DNA of 64,000 nt. Origin: CAZUTK01 sp964623265 (GTDB taxonomy: Bacteria; Electryoneota; B3-LCP). Location: NCBI GenBank assembly GCA_964623265.1, contig CAZUTK010000002.1, positions 1-64,000 of the forward strand. Reading direction: 5' to 3'. The notes below the pieces were generated by a model, which was given only the letters and a program-made list of their open reading frames with translations, had not been told where the DNA came from and made no database searches. The position numbers and the translations under genes are program-made. Shown here piece after piece: positions 53,715-62,541 of this stretch (the first letter of the stretch is position 1; every line of letters starts with the position of its first letter).

Positions 53715-55239
53715 GAAAGGGAAAGTCTATTTGATCGGCGCGGGCCCCGGGAATCCGGAACTGATCACGTTGATGGGACTTCAAGCGCTGCGAAATTGCG
53801 ATGTAGTCGTATACGACCGCCTGGCGCCACTCGAACTGGTCGTCACCTTGCCGCGGCATGTTCAGAGGATCTATGTCGGCAAGTCCTCCGGACATCACGC
53901 GCTGCCACAGGATGAGATCCATAAACTCTTGCTGAAACTGGCGCTGGAAGGCAAGCAGGTTGCCAGGCTGAAGGGAGGGGATCCATTTGTATTCGGCAGA
54001 GGCGCCGAAGAGGCGATTTTCCTGAGAGAGAACGGAATTTCCTTCGAAGTGATCCCCGGCATCACCGCGGGCGTTGCAACGCCAGCTTTCGCTGGCATCC
54101 CGGTAACCTACCGGAACAAAGCGGTCTTTGCAGTATTTTTAACTGCTCACGAAGCAAAAGAAAAAGAAGATCTACAGATTCCCTGGGAATGGATCGCCGG
54201 CGCCCGGTATGGATCCATCGTCGGATATATGGGCGTCAAAGAGCTTGCCGGTGTGGTGGACAAGCTGATTCACAACGGTATGAACGCCGCTACTCCAGCC
54301 GCCATCATCGAGAGAGGAACGACAGGCAGGCAGCGGAGTCTGCGGAGCAGCTTATCCGAACTGCCCGCTTTGGCGGAAGCTGAAAAGATCCAGCCGCCGG
54401 CGCTTTTCGTTATAGGCGAAGTCGTGGATCTTCAAGATCAGATACAGTGGTTCAACGGTATACTCCTGGGCAAGCGCGTTATGGTCACCCGCCCTGCTGA
54501 TCAAGCGGAAGGGATGTACCGCCTGCTGAGAAGTCACGGCGCGGAGGTGTCGCCTCTGCCCACCATCGCCACCGAAGATCATTTCGATGCCGCAGCCTGG
54601 TCTGAAGTGGAATCGTGGTTTGATGTTGCTCCCCCGAATTCGAACTGGCTGGTCTTCACCAGCGAGAATGGCGTGCGCTATTTTCTGGACCAGCTATCGC
54701 GGAGCGGTCGTGATTACCGGCAACTGGAACGCTTTCAAATCGCCGCCGTGGGCGAAGGAACCGCAAAAGAACTTGAAAAACGGCACCTTTCGGCGGATTT
54801 TGTGCCGTCGTCCGCAACGACCGCGGTGCTGGCGGATGAGTTGAAAGGACGCATTACCTTTGGTGATCGAGTCTTGCGAGTCCGGGGAAATCTGGGGGAT
54901 GATTCCGTGGAACGGGCGCTGTCCGCGGCAGGCGCCCGGGTCATCTCCTTGCAGGTGTACCGCACCTTGAGAGCGCAATGGGATCAGGGGATGTGGACGC
55001 ATCTGCAGGAATGTCCTCCGGATCTCATCACTTTCACCAGCGGTTCCACGGTAACCGCGTTCTTTGAAATCTTGGGCGACAAAACCGCACGGGAAACCGC
55101 CGCAAAAGCCCTTGTTGCTTCCATCGGTCCTATGACTACAAAGGTCGCTGAAAGCGCCGGAATCCGTGTGCGGATCGAAGCGAAGATTCATTCCGTGTCA
55201 GGTCTGATTCAGGCGATTGTTGAACATCAACAACCTTGA
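53707..55239 (+). CDS. cobA-hemD: Uroporphyrinogen-III C-methyltransferase / uroporphyrinogen-III synthase fusion
   Basis: A bifunctional 510-residue protein. The first 250 residues are the SAM-dependent methylase that makes precorrin-2 (VYLIGAGPGNPELITLMGLQAL, VVVYDRLA, RLKGGDPFVFGRGAEE, VIPGITAGVATPAF). The remaining part is uroporphyrinogen-III synthase (LLGKRVMVTRPADQAEGMYRLL, FTSENGVRYF, AVGEGTAKEL, LITFTSGSTVTAF). The fusion joins the two steps on either side of uroporphyrinogen III and steers flux toward siroheme. Confidence 0.96.
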   Translation: MREKGKVYLIGAGPGNPELITLMGLQALRNCDVVVYDRLAPLELVVTLPRHVQRIYVGKSSGHHALPQDEIHKLLLKLALEGKQVARLKGGDPFVFGRGAEEAIFLRENGISFEVIPGITAGVATPAFAGIPVTYRNKAVFAVFLTAHEAKEKEDLQIPWEWIAGARYGSIVGYMGVKELAGVVDKLIHNGMNAATPAAIIERGTTGRQRSLRSSLSELPALAEAEKIQPPALFVIGEVVDLQDQIQWFNGILLGKRVMVTRPADQAEGMYRLLRSHGAEVSPLPTIATEDHFDAAAWSEVESWFDVAPPNSNWLVFTSENGVRYFLDQLSRSGRDYRQLERFQIAAVGEGTAKELEKRHLSADFVPSSATTAVLADELKGRITFGDRVLRVRGNLGDDSVERALSAAGARVISLQVYRTLRAQWDQGMWTHLQECPPDLITFTSGSTVTAFFEILGDKTARETAAKALVASIGPMTTKVAESAGIRVRIEAKIHSVSGLIQAIVEHQQP

Positions 55240-55249
55240 GGAGTCCGCA

Positions 55250-55828
55250 ATGAACTGGGAGGAATCCCTTCGACGACTTATGGAAGGGAACAAGCGTTTC
55301 GTCGCCGGGCAAATGCTGCACCCCAATCAGATCATAGAAAAGCGGTTGGAGGTACGACGCGGGCAAAATCCTTATGCTGTAGTTTTGGCTTGCTCGGATT
55401 CCCGCACCTCGCCGCTCTTAATTTTCGACGCAGGGTTGGGAGACCTCTTCATCGTTCGAACAGCGGGTAATGTGGCGGATGAAGTGGCGATCGGCAGTAT
55501 GGAAATCGCGGTAGAACAATTCGAGACGCCTTTGATTATGGTGCTGGGACACCGGCGGTGCGGTGCCGTCCGGTTAGCTTTGGATAAACCGGAAATATCG
55601 GGACATATGCAGAGCATTGTGCACCTTTTGAAGCCTGCGGTTTTAGAAGGGAAGCGACAGCCTGGCGATCCCTGGGAGAACGCCGCCAGGGCAAATGTCT
55701 GGATCACCGTAGATAAGTTGAAAAATTCTGAGCCGTATCTAAAAAACCGCGTGCGAAAGGGGATTCTGAAGATCGTGGGGGGATATTACTGTTTGGATGA
55801 GTGGCACGTGGAGATCATCGCAGAATAA
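55250..55828 (+). CDS. Beta-class carbonic anhydrase
   Basis: Reversible hydration of CO2. 192 residues with the zinc ligands Cys and Asp-Arg dyad in LACSDSRTSPL and the His/Cys in GHRRCGAVRL. TAGNVADEVAIGSMEIAVE is the conserved central stretch. The ATG at 55250 follows TTGAGGAG closely, 10 bases after cobA-hemD. A carbonic anhydrase inside a tetrapyrrole operon is unexpected; it could balance bicarbonate for biosynthesis, or simply be carried by the operon. Confidence 0.93.
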   Translation: MNWEESLRRLMEGNKRFVAGQMLHPNQIIEKRLEVRRGQNPYAVVLACSDSRTSPLLIFDAGLGDLFIVRTAGNVADEVAIGSMEIAVEQFETPLIMVLGHRRCGAVRLALDKPEISGHMQSIVHLLKPAVLEGKRQPGDPWENAARANVWITVDKLKNSEPYLKNRVRKGILKIVGGYYCLDEWHVEIIAE

Positions 55829-55844
55829 GATGAAGGATGCTTTT

Positions 55845-56825
55845 ATGCCGTATCCTGAAGAACGACCTCGAAGACTACGTAGGAGCGCAGCGTTGCGCCG
55901 CTTGGTGCGCGAAACCCGCATTTCCCCTGCTGACTTGATTCTGCCGTTCTTCGTGAAAGTCGGTGGAGAAGATGAAGCCATACCCAGCATGCCGGGCATC
56001 GCAAGATACAACCCTCGCAAGGCGGCGGAAAAAGCGGCTGCAGCGTATGAAGCCGGTGTCCCCGCCGTGATCCTCTTCGGAATACCGGATCGGAAAGATG
56101 CCACAGGTTCCGCATCCTGGCGGGAGGATGGCGTTATCCAAACCGCCGTGCGATCTATCAAGCAGATTGTTCCGGATTTGATTGTCATCACGGACGTTTG
56201 TCTGTGCGAATATACGGATCACGGCCATTGCGGAGTCCTGTGCGACGGCGTCGTGGATAACGATGCGACGCTGGAGCTGCTGGCTCGCCAGGCGGTAAGC
56301 CATTGCGAAGCGGGGGTGGATATCGTCGCGCCATCCGATATGATGGACGGCAGAGTCGGAGCAATCCGCCGAGCGCTCGATAATGCCGGCTTTTCCGACC
56401 GCGCCATCATGGCGTACAGCGTGAAGTATGCCTCCTCTTTTTATGGACCCTTCCGCGAAGCCGCGGATTCAACCCCTGCAGTTGGCGACCGCAAGAGTTA
56501 CCAGATGGATCCCGCCAACGCCCGCGAAGCTCTGCGCGAATCCAGTTTAGACGTCGCGGAAGGTGCGGATATTATTATGGTCAAACCTGCATTGGTGTAT
56601 CTGGATGTGATTTCCCGCGTCCGCCAAATCACGCATTTGCCCGTCGCCGCCTTCAATGTCAGCGGCGAATACGCAATGGTTAAAGCCGCCGCGCGGGCAG
56701 GGTGGCTGGATGAGCGGTCGGCGGTGCTGGAAATCCTCACCGGCATCAAGCGTGCCGGCGCGGATTTGATCCTCACCTATCATGCGTTGGATGTCATCCG
56801 CTGGTTGAACGATGAAAAAGCATAG
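55845..56825 (+). CDS. hemB: Delta-aminolevulinic acid dehydratase (porphobilinogen synthase)
   Basis: Joins two aminolevulinates into porphobilinogen. 326 residues, starting PYPEERPRRLRRSAALRRLVRET. The catalytic lysines lie in YSVKYASSFYGPFREA and ADIIMVKPALVYLD. The metal site VCLCEYTDHGHCG has three cysteines, so the enzyme is of the zinc-binding type. The ATG at 55845 with GAAGGA upstream is favoured over in-frame ATGs at 55830 and 55797. It overlaps hemL by 14 bases. Confidence 0.97.
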   Translation: MPYPEERPRRLRRSAALRRLVRETRISPADLILPFFVKVGGEDEAIPSMPGIARYNPRKAAEKAAAAYEAGVPAVILFGIPDRKDATGSASWREDGVIQTAVRSIKQIVPDLIVITDVCLCEYTDHGHCGVLCDGVVDNDATLELLARQAVSHCEAGVDIVAPSDMMDGRVGAIRRALDNAGFSDRAIMAYSVKYASSFYGPFREAADSTPAVGDRKSYQMDPANAREALRESSLDVAEGADIIMVKPALVYLDVISRVRQITHLPVAAFNVSGEYAMVKAAARAGWLDERSAVLEILTGIKRAGADLILTYHALDVIRWLNDEKA

Positions 56826-58110
56826 ACGATCTGCAGAGGCGTTCGAACGGGCTCGGCGCATTTTACCCGGCGGCGTCAATTCCCCGGTGCGGGCGTATGG
56901 CGCGGTCGGCGGCGATCCGCTTTTCATCGCCCGCGGCGAAGGGATTCGGATCTGCGATCTGGATGGCAACGAGTATCTGGATTATGTCCTTTCCTGGGGT
57001 CCGCTGATCCTCGGACACGCTCACCCCACCGTCGTGGCGGCCGTTCAAGACGCGGCGAAGCGCGGCTTGTCGTTCGGTGCGCCCACGGAAGGTGAGACAG
57101 AACTCGGCGAAAAAGTCCGGGCTTTTATGCCTCACCTCGAGATGCTGCGGCTGGTCAGTTCCGGCACAGAAGCCGTGATGACCGCCGCTCGTCTGGCGAG
57201 GGCATGCACAGGCAGGGATCTCTTAGTGAAATTCGACGGCTGCTACCACGGTCACAGCGACGGCTTTCTGATCCAGGCCGGTTCCGGACTGGCGACGGGA
57301 GGCTTGCCGGCTTCCCGGGGTGTTCCGCTGGAGATCGCGCGCTGCACGATCTCGCTGCCCTACAACGATATCGAGGCTGTCCGGAATCTCTTCGCTCAGC
57401 GGGGGAAGAAAATCGCAGCTGTCATCGTGGAGCCCATCGCCGCGAATATGGGCGTCATCCCGCCGAAGCCTAATTTTCTCGAAGGATTGCGGGAGATCAC
57501 GCAGCAATACGAATCCCTCTTGATCTTCGATGAAGTCATCACCGGCTTTCGTGTGGCTCGCGGAGGAGCCGCCGAATTATTCGGGATCGTGCCGGATCTC
57601 ACCTGTCTGGGGAAGATCCTGGGCGGCGGCATGCCCATTGGAGCCGTAGGGGGACGGCGCGATCTAATGTCCCGGCTGGCGCCCTCAGGCGATGTATATC
57701 AAGCCGGCACGCTCTCCGGCAATCCTATCTCAGTCGCCGCTGGAATCGCCACACTGCAGGAATTGACGAATCCGACGTGTTATCCGTCTCTCGCCGCTGC
57801 GACCCGGGAACTGGCGGATGGTCTGCAAAGGATTTTCCGGAGCGCCGAGATTCCGGCGCAGGTGCATTCAGTCTGCGGCTTACTCACTGTCTTCTTTTCG
57901 CCGAATCCAGTTTACGACTTCGATTCCGCCCGCCGTTGTGACGGCGATGCCTACCGCAGATTTTTCCGCTCGATGTTGGATTGCGCGATTTACCTGCCTC
58001 CGTCTCCTTATGAAGCGTGGTTTTTGTCCATCTTACACGACCAATCCGCTCTCACGAAGACTCTCGCCGCGCTGACTCACAGCTTGGATTCACTTCGTGC
58101 CGGGCGGTAA
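56812..58110 (+). CDS. hemL: Glutamate-1-semialdehyde 2,1-aminomutase
   Basis: This PLP enzyme makes 5-aminolevulinate in the C5 route, so the organism feeds tetrapyrroles from glutamyl-tRNA. 432 residues with RRILPGGVNSPVRAYGAVGG, VSSGTEAVMTAARLAR, FDGCYHGHSDG and the PLP lysine in CLGKILGGGMPIGAVGG. It ends the siroheme operon. hemA is not in the window. Confidence 0.97.
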   Translation: MKKHRRSAEAFERARRILPGGVNSPVRAYGAVGGDPLFIARGEGIRICDLDGNEYLDYVLSWGPLILGHAHPTVVAAVQDAAKRGLSFGAPTEGETELGEKVRAFMPHLEMLRLVSSGTEAVMTAARLARACTGRDLLVKFDGCYHGHSDGFLIQAGSGLATGGLPASRGVPLEIARCTISLPYNDIEAVRNLFAQRGKKIAAVIVEPIAANMGVIPPKPNFLEGLREITQQYESLLIFDEVITGFRVARGGAAELFGIVPDLTCLGKILGGGMPIGAVGGRRDLMSRLAPSGDVYQAGTLSGNPISVAAGIATLQELTNPTCYPSLAAATRELADGLQRIFRSAEIPAQVHSVCGLLTVFFSPNPVYDFDSARRCDGDAYRRFFRSMLDCAIYLPPSPYEAWFLSILHDQSALTKTLAALTHSLDSLRAGR

Positions 58111-58141
58111 CGATGCCGAAATTTGTAGCAGCGCAACGTTT

Positions 58142-58188
58142 TTGCATAAATTTGGACGATTATATTGCATAATGTTGCAATATGCAAC
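58142..58188 (+). promoter_or_regulatory. TTGCA repeats and GTTGCA palindrome upstream of dsrA (candidate activator site)
   Basis: TTGCAT at 58142 and 58165, TTGCAA at 58175 (10 bases, one turn, after the second), and the palindrome GTTGCA-ATA-TGCAAC (58174-58188). The cluster ends 31 bases before the -35 box. TTGCATA-N-T-N-TTGCA is shared with the array in front of nifX-dsrMK. Confidence 0.55.
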
Positions 58189-58218
58189 ACTATAAAGTGA
58201 AAATTTTCGAGAAATTGC

Positions 58219-58247
58219 TTGACTTATTCGTTTCAGGGAACTATATT
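58219..58247 (+). promoter_or_regulatory. Promoter of the dsrABDNL operon
   Basis: TTGACT (58219-58224), 17 bases, TATATT (58242-58247). A leader of about 137 nt ends in GAGGAG before the dsrA ATG. The 280-base hemL-dsrA spacer contains only the TTGC elements and this promoter as recognisable features. Confidence 0.85.
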
Positions 58248-58390
58248 TTTGTAGTCTTGTGAAAAAAGTTGCTGATCTTGTCAAATATTTGACAACCATT
58301 CCCCCCATCCGGCAGCCGAAAGCGAGCAAGAGATATTTAAAATAGATAGCGGCATCTGTTACGCCACCACCTAAACCGTGAGGAGATACT

Positions 58391-59602
58391 ATGGCGGATG
58401 AATTCCCAAAAACGCCAAAATTGGACGAATTGGAAAAGGGAGCCTGGCCCAGTTTCGTGAGCGAGATCAAGATGGCTGCGAAGAACAACGCGGCTTCCCG
58501 CGATCTACTCAGGCTGCTGGAGCGTTCTTACAACGAGAAGATCGGGCACTGGAAACACGGCGGCATCGTCGGCGTGCTGGGCTACGGTGGAGGAGTCATC
58601 GGTAGATACAACGATCTCCCGGAAGAATTCCCCCACATCTCCCATTTTCACACCATGCGCATCAACCAGCCGGCGGGATGGTACTACACCACCGAGGCTC
58701 TGCGCAAAATCTGCGATATCTGGGAAAGACACGGTTCCGGCTTGACCAATATGCATGGATCCACCGGCGACATCATCTTGTTGGGAACCACGACGGATGA
58801 ATTGGAACCCACTTTCCAGGAATTGGCTCGCATCGGCTTCGACATCGGCGGATCCGGATCGGACGTGCGCACGCCTTCCTGCTGTTTGGGGAAGAGCCGC
58901 TGCGAATGGGCGTGTTACGATACGATGGCTCTGACTCATGATCTGACGCTGACCTATCAGGATGAATTGCACCGTCCAGCGTTCCCTTACAAATTCAAGT
59001 TCAAGATGTCGGGATGTCCCAATGACTGCGTGGCGTCTGTAGCGCGTGCCGATATTTCCATCATCGGCACCTGGCGAGACGATATCCGTATTGACAAGAA
59101 TGCAGTCCTCGAATACCGCGACAGAGGAATGGACATTCAGAAGGAAGTCGTCAATCTCTGCCCAGCGAAATGCATGGAGTGGGATGGCAAAGAGCTGCAC
59201 ATTGACAACGATAATTGCAAGCACTGCATGCACTGCATCAACGTTATGACCAAGGCGCTGCGTCCAGGGACCGATACTGGCGCCACGGTGCTGATCGGCT
59301 CCAAAGCGCCGATCATCGAAGGCGCTCTGCTCTCTTCCGTCCTGATTCCATTCTGGAAGGTGGAGCCGCCTTATCAGGAATTGAAGGATCTCATCGAGCG
59401 AATCTGGGATCTCTGGTGCGAAGAAGGGAAGAACCGCGAGCGGATCGGCGAGTTCATTCAGCGAGTCGGTTTGGGTAATTTCCTCGAACTGATCGGCGTG
59501 GAACCGCAGGCAGAAATGGTGGCGCATCCTCGCGAGAATCCCTACATCTTCTACGAAGAGTATTTCGAAGAAGAGGGCGAAGGCACCGAGAGCAACGCTT
59601 GA
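58391..59602 (+). CDS. dsrA: Dissimilatory sulfite reductase alpha subunit
   Basis: DsrA pairs with DsrB in the alpha2beta2 enzyme that reduces sulfite to a DsrC trisulfide. 403 residues. The siroheme-[4Fe-4S] cysteines are in TPSCCLGKSRCEWACYDT and KMSGCPNDCVASVARAD. A ferredoxin insert follows (NLCPAKCMEW, DNCKHCMHCINVM). GSGSDVRTP and the GWYYTTEALRKICD substrate segment are typical. It leads dsrA-dsrB-dsrD-dsrN-dsrL. Sequence type (reductive or oxidative) needs a tree, but the dsrD gene favours the reductive side. Confidence 0.97.
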   Translation: MADEFPKTPKLDELEKGAWPSFVSEIKMAAKNNAASRDLLRLLERSYNEKIGHWKHGGIVGVLGYGGGVIGRYNDLPEEFPHISHFHTMRINQPAGWYYTTEALRKICDIWERHGSGLTNMHGSTGDIILLGTTTDELEPTFQELARIGFDIGGSGSDVRTPSCCLGKSRCEWACYDTMALTHDLTLTYQDELHRPAFPYKFKFKMSGCPNDCVASVARADISIIGTWRDDIRIDKNAVLEYRDRGMDIQKEVVNLCPAKCMEWDGKELHIDNDNCKHCMHCINVMTKALRPGTDTGATVLIGSKAPIIEGALLSSVLIPFWKVEPPYQELKDLIERIWDLWCEEGKNRERIGEFIQRVGLGNFLELIGVEPQAEMVAHPRENPYIFYEEYFEEEGEGTESNA

Positions 59603-59643
59603 TCGTGCCCATCACTTAATCCAATTGCTGATAATCTAACAAC

Positions 59644-59658
59644 CCACTCGCCGAGTGG
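59644..59658 (+). other. Hairpin between dsrA and dsrB
   Basis: CCACTC-GCC-GAGTGG forms a compact 6-bp hairpin 23 bases before the dsrB start. No T run follows, so it is not a terminator. It may protect the mRNA 3' end of dsrA or mark a processing site. Confidence 0.5.
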
Positions 59659-59681
59659 TTTAGACGAAAAGGAGCAATCCC

Positions 59682-60764
59682 ATGGCAGAAGAAGTTCAAA
59701 AAAGAATCACCGATATAGGACCGCCGCATTACGAACAGTTTCTCCCGCCCGTGATCAAAGAGAATTACGGCAAATGGAAGTACCATGAAATCGTAAAGCC
59801 CGGGGTGATGAAGCATGTGTCGGAAACCGGCGCCGAATGCTACACGGTGCGCGCCGGCGGCTCCCGTTTGATGAGCATCCAGAAGATCCGGCAGATTTGC
59901 GATCTGGCAGATAAATACGCCGATGGGCATCTGCGTTTCACCAGCCGCCACAACATCGAATTTATGTTCACCGATCCCAGTCGCATCGAACCGCTGATCA
60001 AGGACCTGAAGAAACTCGGGCATCCAGTGGGAGGCACGGGTCCCGCGATCACCAGCATCGTGCACACGCAGGGCTGGATTCACTGCCATTCCGCCGCCAC
60101 GGATGCTTCCGGCATCGTCAAGTCGGTGATGGATGAAGTGATCAGCCACTTCGAGAACATGGATCTGCCGGCGAAGTGCCGCATCGCGCTGGCTTGCTGC
60201 CTGAATATGTGCGGCGCGGTGCACTGTTCGGACATCGCGATCCTCGGAATTCACCGCCGCCCGCCCAAGATCAACCGAGAGAACCTCGTTAAGATGTGCG
60301 AGATCCCCAATGTGGTGGCTTCCTGCCCCACGGCGGCGATCAAGCCGACCGAATGGGAAGGCAAACCGTCGTTGACCGTGGATGAAGACCGCTGTATGTT
60401 CTGCGCCAACTGCTATACGGTCTGCCCCGCGATGCCTCTGAACAACCCGTTAAACGACGGCGTCTCCATCTGGATCGGCGGCAAGGTGTCGAATGCCCGC
60501 CATGAACCGATGTTTTCCAAACTGGCGATCCCTTACATCGAAAACAACCCGCCGCGTTGGCCCGAAGTCGTCGCCGCCGTCGTCAACATCATCAACGTCT
60601 GGAAGGACAACGCGCGCAAATACGAACGTTTGGGCGAATGGATCGAGCGCATCGGTTGGCCCAAGTTCTTCCGGCTCGCCGGCATCGAATTCCGCAAAGA
60701 GCACATTGACGACTTCAAACATGCCGGTCTGACCTACAAACGTTCCGTTCATCTAACCCGCTGA
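59682..60764 (+). CDS. dsrB: Dissimilatory sulfite reductase beta subunit
   Basis: 360 residues. The catalytic siroheme/cluster motif is CRIALACCLNMCGAVHCSDIAI, and the ferredoxin domain carries ASCPTAAIKP and CMFCANCYTVCPAMPLN. The N-terminal ITDIGPPHYEQFLPPVIKENYGKW is the usual DsrB opening. DsrB holds the functional siroheme that reduces sulfite. It has an AAAAGGAG ribosome-binding site. It is separated from dsrA by 79 bases with a small hairpin. Confidence 0.98.
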   Translation: MAEEVQKRITDIGPPHYEQFLPPVIKENYGKWKYHEIVKPGVMKHVSETGAECYTVRAGGSRLMSIQKIRQICDLADKYADGHLRFTSRHNIEFMFTDPSRIEPLIKDLKKLGHPVGGTGPAITSIVHTQGWIHCHSAATDASGIVKSVMDEVISHFENMDLPAKCRIALACCLNMCGAVHCSDIAILGIHRRPPKINRENLVKMCEIPNVVASCPTAAIKPTEWEGKPSLTVDEDRCMFCANCYTVCPAMPLNNPLNDGVSIWIGGKVSNARHEPMFSKLAIPYIENNPPRWPEVVAAVVNIINVWKDNARKYERLGEWIERIGWPKFFRLAGIEFRKEHIDDFKHAGLTYKRSVHLTR

Positions 60765-60775
60765 GAGGTGATGCA

Positions 60776-61027
60776 ATGGCGGACAAATTATCAGTCAATG
60801 AAGTCGCGGACGCCATGTATAATATGGTGAAGGAAGCCACCGGCTTGCGCAAACTGAAGCCGATGGATTTGACCAAAAATATCATGGAAGCCTACGGCGA
60901 TCGAGTGGACAAACAAATCTGCAAGGATGCGATCAAGCAGTTGATCGAATCCGGCAAATGCGTCTATACGTATTTCGGCGGCAGCTACATCGAATTGCCG
61001 CATAAAGAAGGCGCCGCCAACGAGTGA
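60776..61027 (+). CDS. dsrD: DsrD, winged-helix protein of sulfite reducers
   Basis: An 83-residue winged-helix protein encoded next to dsrAB in sulfate and sulfite reducers. Here it starts 11 bases after dsrB with GAGAGGTG. The body (VADAMYNMVKEATGLRKLKPMDLTKNIME, QICKDAIKQLIESGKCVYTYFGGSYIELP) matches the family. DsrD has been shown to stimulate sulfite reduction by DsrAB, and it is absent from most sulfur oxidisers. It therefore argues for a reductive pathway. Confidence 0.96.
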   Translation: MADKLSVNEVADAMYNMVKEATGLRKLKPMDLTKNIMEAYGDRVDKQICKDAIKQLIESGKCVYTYFGGSYIELPHKEGAANE

Positions 61028-61036
61028 GATCGGATG

Positions 61037-61066
61037 GGCGAAGCGTTCCTTGCCGAACGCTTCGCC
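61037..61066 (+). other. Strong hairpin between dsrD and dsrN
   Basis: A perfect 12-bp stem, GGCGAAGCGTTC/GAACGCTTCGCC, with the loop CTTGCC. A short weak T tract follows about 20 bases later, so it may attenuate or process the transcript and lower dsrN-dsrL expression relative to dsrABD. Confidence 0.65.
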
Positions 61067-61089
61067 TCCCGACCGCTGGTTCTTTGATA

Positions 61090-62541
61090 GTGGAAAGCCG
61101 CGTGCAGAACAGTCGAGATGAATTTCCTTCGAAAGAGTTGCCTCTGAAAGAAAGTCTGCCCCGCCTGGTCATCGCCGGCACCGGCGGTGATGCGGGAAAA
61201 ACTCTGGTCACGTTAGGGCTGGCGGCGGCGTGGCGGCTTCGTAATCTGGAAATCGCGGTCTTCAAGAAGGGTCCGGACTACATTGACGCTGCTTGGCTGG
61301 GTTTCGTGGTTGGAAAACCCGCGCGGAATCTCGACACCTATATGATGGGCGAAAGCGGCATCGAAGCCTCCTTCTACGAGCACGGTCGCAGTGCGGACGT
61401 CTGCCTGATCGAAGGCAATCGCGGACTGTACGACGGTTTGAACGCGCAGGGCACGCACAGCACCGCGGAACTTGCGAAATTGCTGAACGCACCGGTTCTG
61501 CTGCTACTGGATGTCACCAAGGTGACACGCACCGCTGCGGCAGCGGTGCTGGGCTGCCGGATGATGGATCCGCAAGTGCAAATAGCCGGCGTCATCCTGA
61601 ATCGCACCGCCGGGTCCCGCCACGAGAAGATCGTGCGGGAATCCATCGAGAGCATCTGCGGAGTCCCCGTTGTAGGCGCGATTCCCAAGCTCGGCGGAAA
61701 AGAACTTCTGCCCGGCAGGCATCTCGGCTTGGTGACGCCGCGGGAACACCCGGAACTGACGAAGATCCGGGAGGCAACCGCAAGAATTGCGGAAAAGTAC
61801 CTGGATCTGCCGAAGATCGAAGAGATTGCGAGAAACGCACCCCAGTTCAGAGTCATCCCGGCAGAACAACTGCCGCGATCCGCTGAACGCATTGTCCGCA
61901 TCGCCTTTTTCGATGATTCCGCCTTTTCATTCTACTATCCCGACAATCTGGAAGCGCTGGAAGCTGCGGGTGCAGAGCTGATCCCGATCTCATCTATGCG
62001 GGATCCGGCGTTGCCGCAATGTGACGGGCTGTATATCGGAGGCGGCTTTCCGGAAACCCATGCGGCAGAAATTTCTTCGAATCAGGGATTATTGCAGTCG
62101 GTGTACACGGCTGCCGAACAGGGGCTGCCCATCTATGCGGAATGCGGAGGTTTGATTTACCTGTGCCGGTCCCTCACCTGGCAAGGACGAAAATATCCGC
62201 TGGCGGGCGTCTTCCCGCTGGATTTGGCGATGGAGTCAAAACCCCAGGGGCACGGCTATATGGAAGTCGTAGTGGATGAAGAAAATCCTTTCTTTTCTTT
62301 GAATTCGGTGATTCGAGGACATGAGTTTCATTATACGAAGATCGTTTCAGAAAGCGAACAGATACGAACGATTTACAGAGTCAACAGAGGTCAGGGATGT
62401 TTTGACCGGCGGGATGGCTTGATCCACCGCAATGTGCTGGCGAGCTATCTGCATCTGCACGCGCTGGGCGTCCCGAGCTGGGCGGAAAAATTCGTGAATC
62501 TTTCCAAAAACTATCAAGAGGGTTGGAATAAAGATGGCTAA
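61090..62541 (+). CDS. dsrN: DsrN / cobyrinic acid a,c-diamide synthase-like siroheme amidase
   Basis: An ATP-dependent glutamine amidotransferase of the CbiA/CobB type. In dsr operons it amidates siroheme to the amide form used by DsrAB. An N-terminal P-loop (VIAGTGGDAGKTLVTLGLAAAW), a KKGPDYID segment, and a C-terminal class I glutaminase with YAECGGLIYL (nucleophile Cys) and RGHEFHYTK are present. The frame is open from a GTG at 61024, but the strong hairpin at 61037-61066 lies inside that region, so a later start is likelier. GTG 61090 is chosen with low certainty; GTG 61102 is another option. Confidence 0.85.
   Translation: MESRVQNSRDEFPSKELPLKESLPRLVIAGTGGDAGKTLVTLGLAAAWRLRNLEIAVFKKGPDYIDAAWLGFVVGKPARNLDTYMMGESGIEASFYEHGRSADVCLIEGNRGLYDGLNAQGTHSTAELAKLLNAPVLLLLDVTKVTRTAAAAVLGCRMMDPQVQIAGVILNRTAGSRHEKIVRESIESICGVPVVGAIPKLGGKELLPGRHLGLVTPREHPELTKIREATARIAEKYLDLPKIEEIARNAPQFRVIPAEQLPRSAERIVRIAFFDDSAFSFYYPDNLEALEAAGAELIPISSMRDPALPQCDGLYIGGGFPETHAAEISSNQGLLQSVYTAAEQGLPIYAECGGLIYLCRSLTWQGRKYPLAGVFPLDLAMESKPQGHGYMEVVVDEENPFFSLNSVIRGHEFHYTKIVSESEQIRTIYRVNRGQGCFDRRDGLIHRNVLASYLHLHALGVPSWAEKFVNLSKNYQEGWNKDG

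Noticed and set aside
58505..59527. Long antisense frame (340 codons) over dsrA
   Set aside because: Shadow of a strongly biased coding sequence; no ribosome-binding site or motif.
61024..61089. GTG at 61024 as the dsrN start
   Set aside because: It overlaps the dsrD stop but puts a perfect 12-bp hairpin inside the coding region and has no ribosome-binding site; kept only as an alternative.
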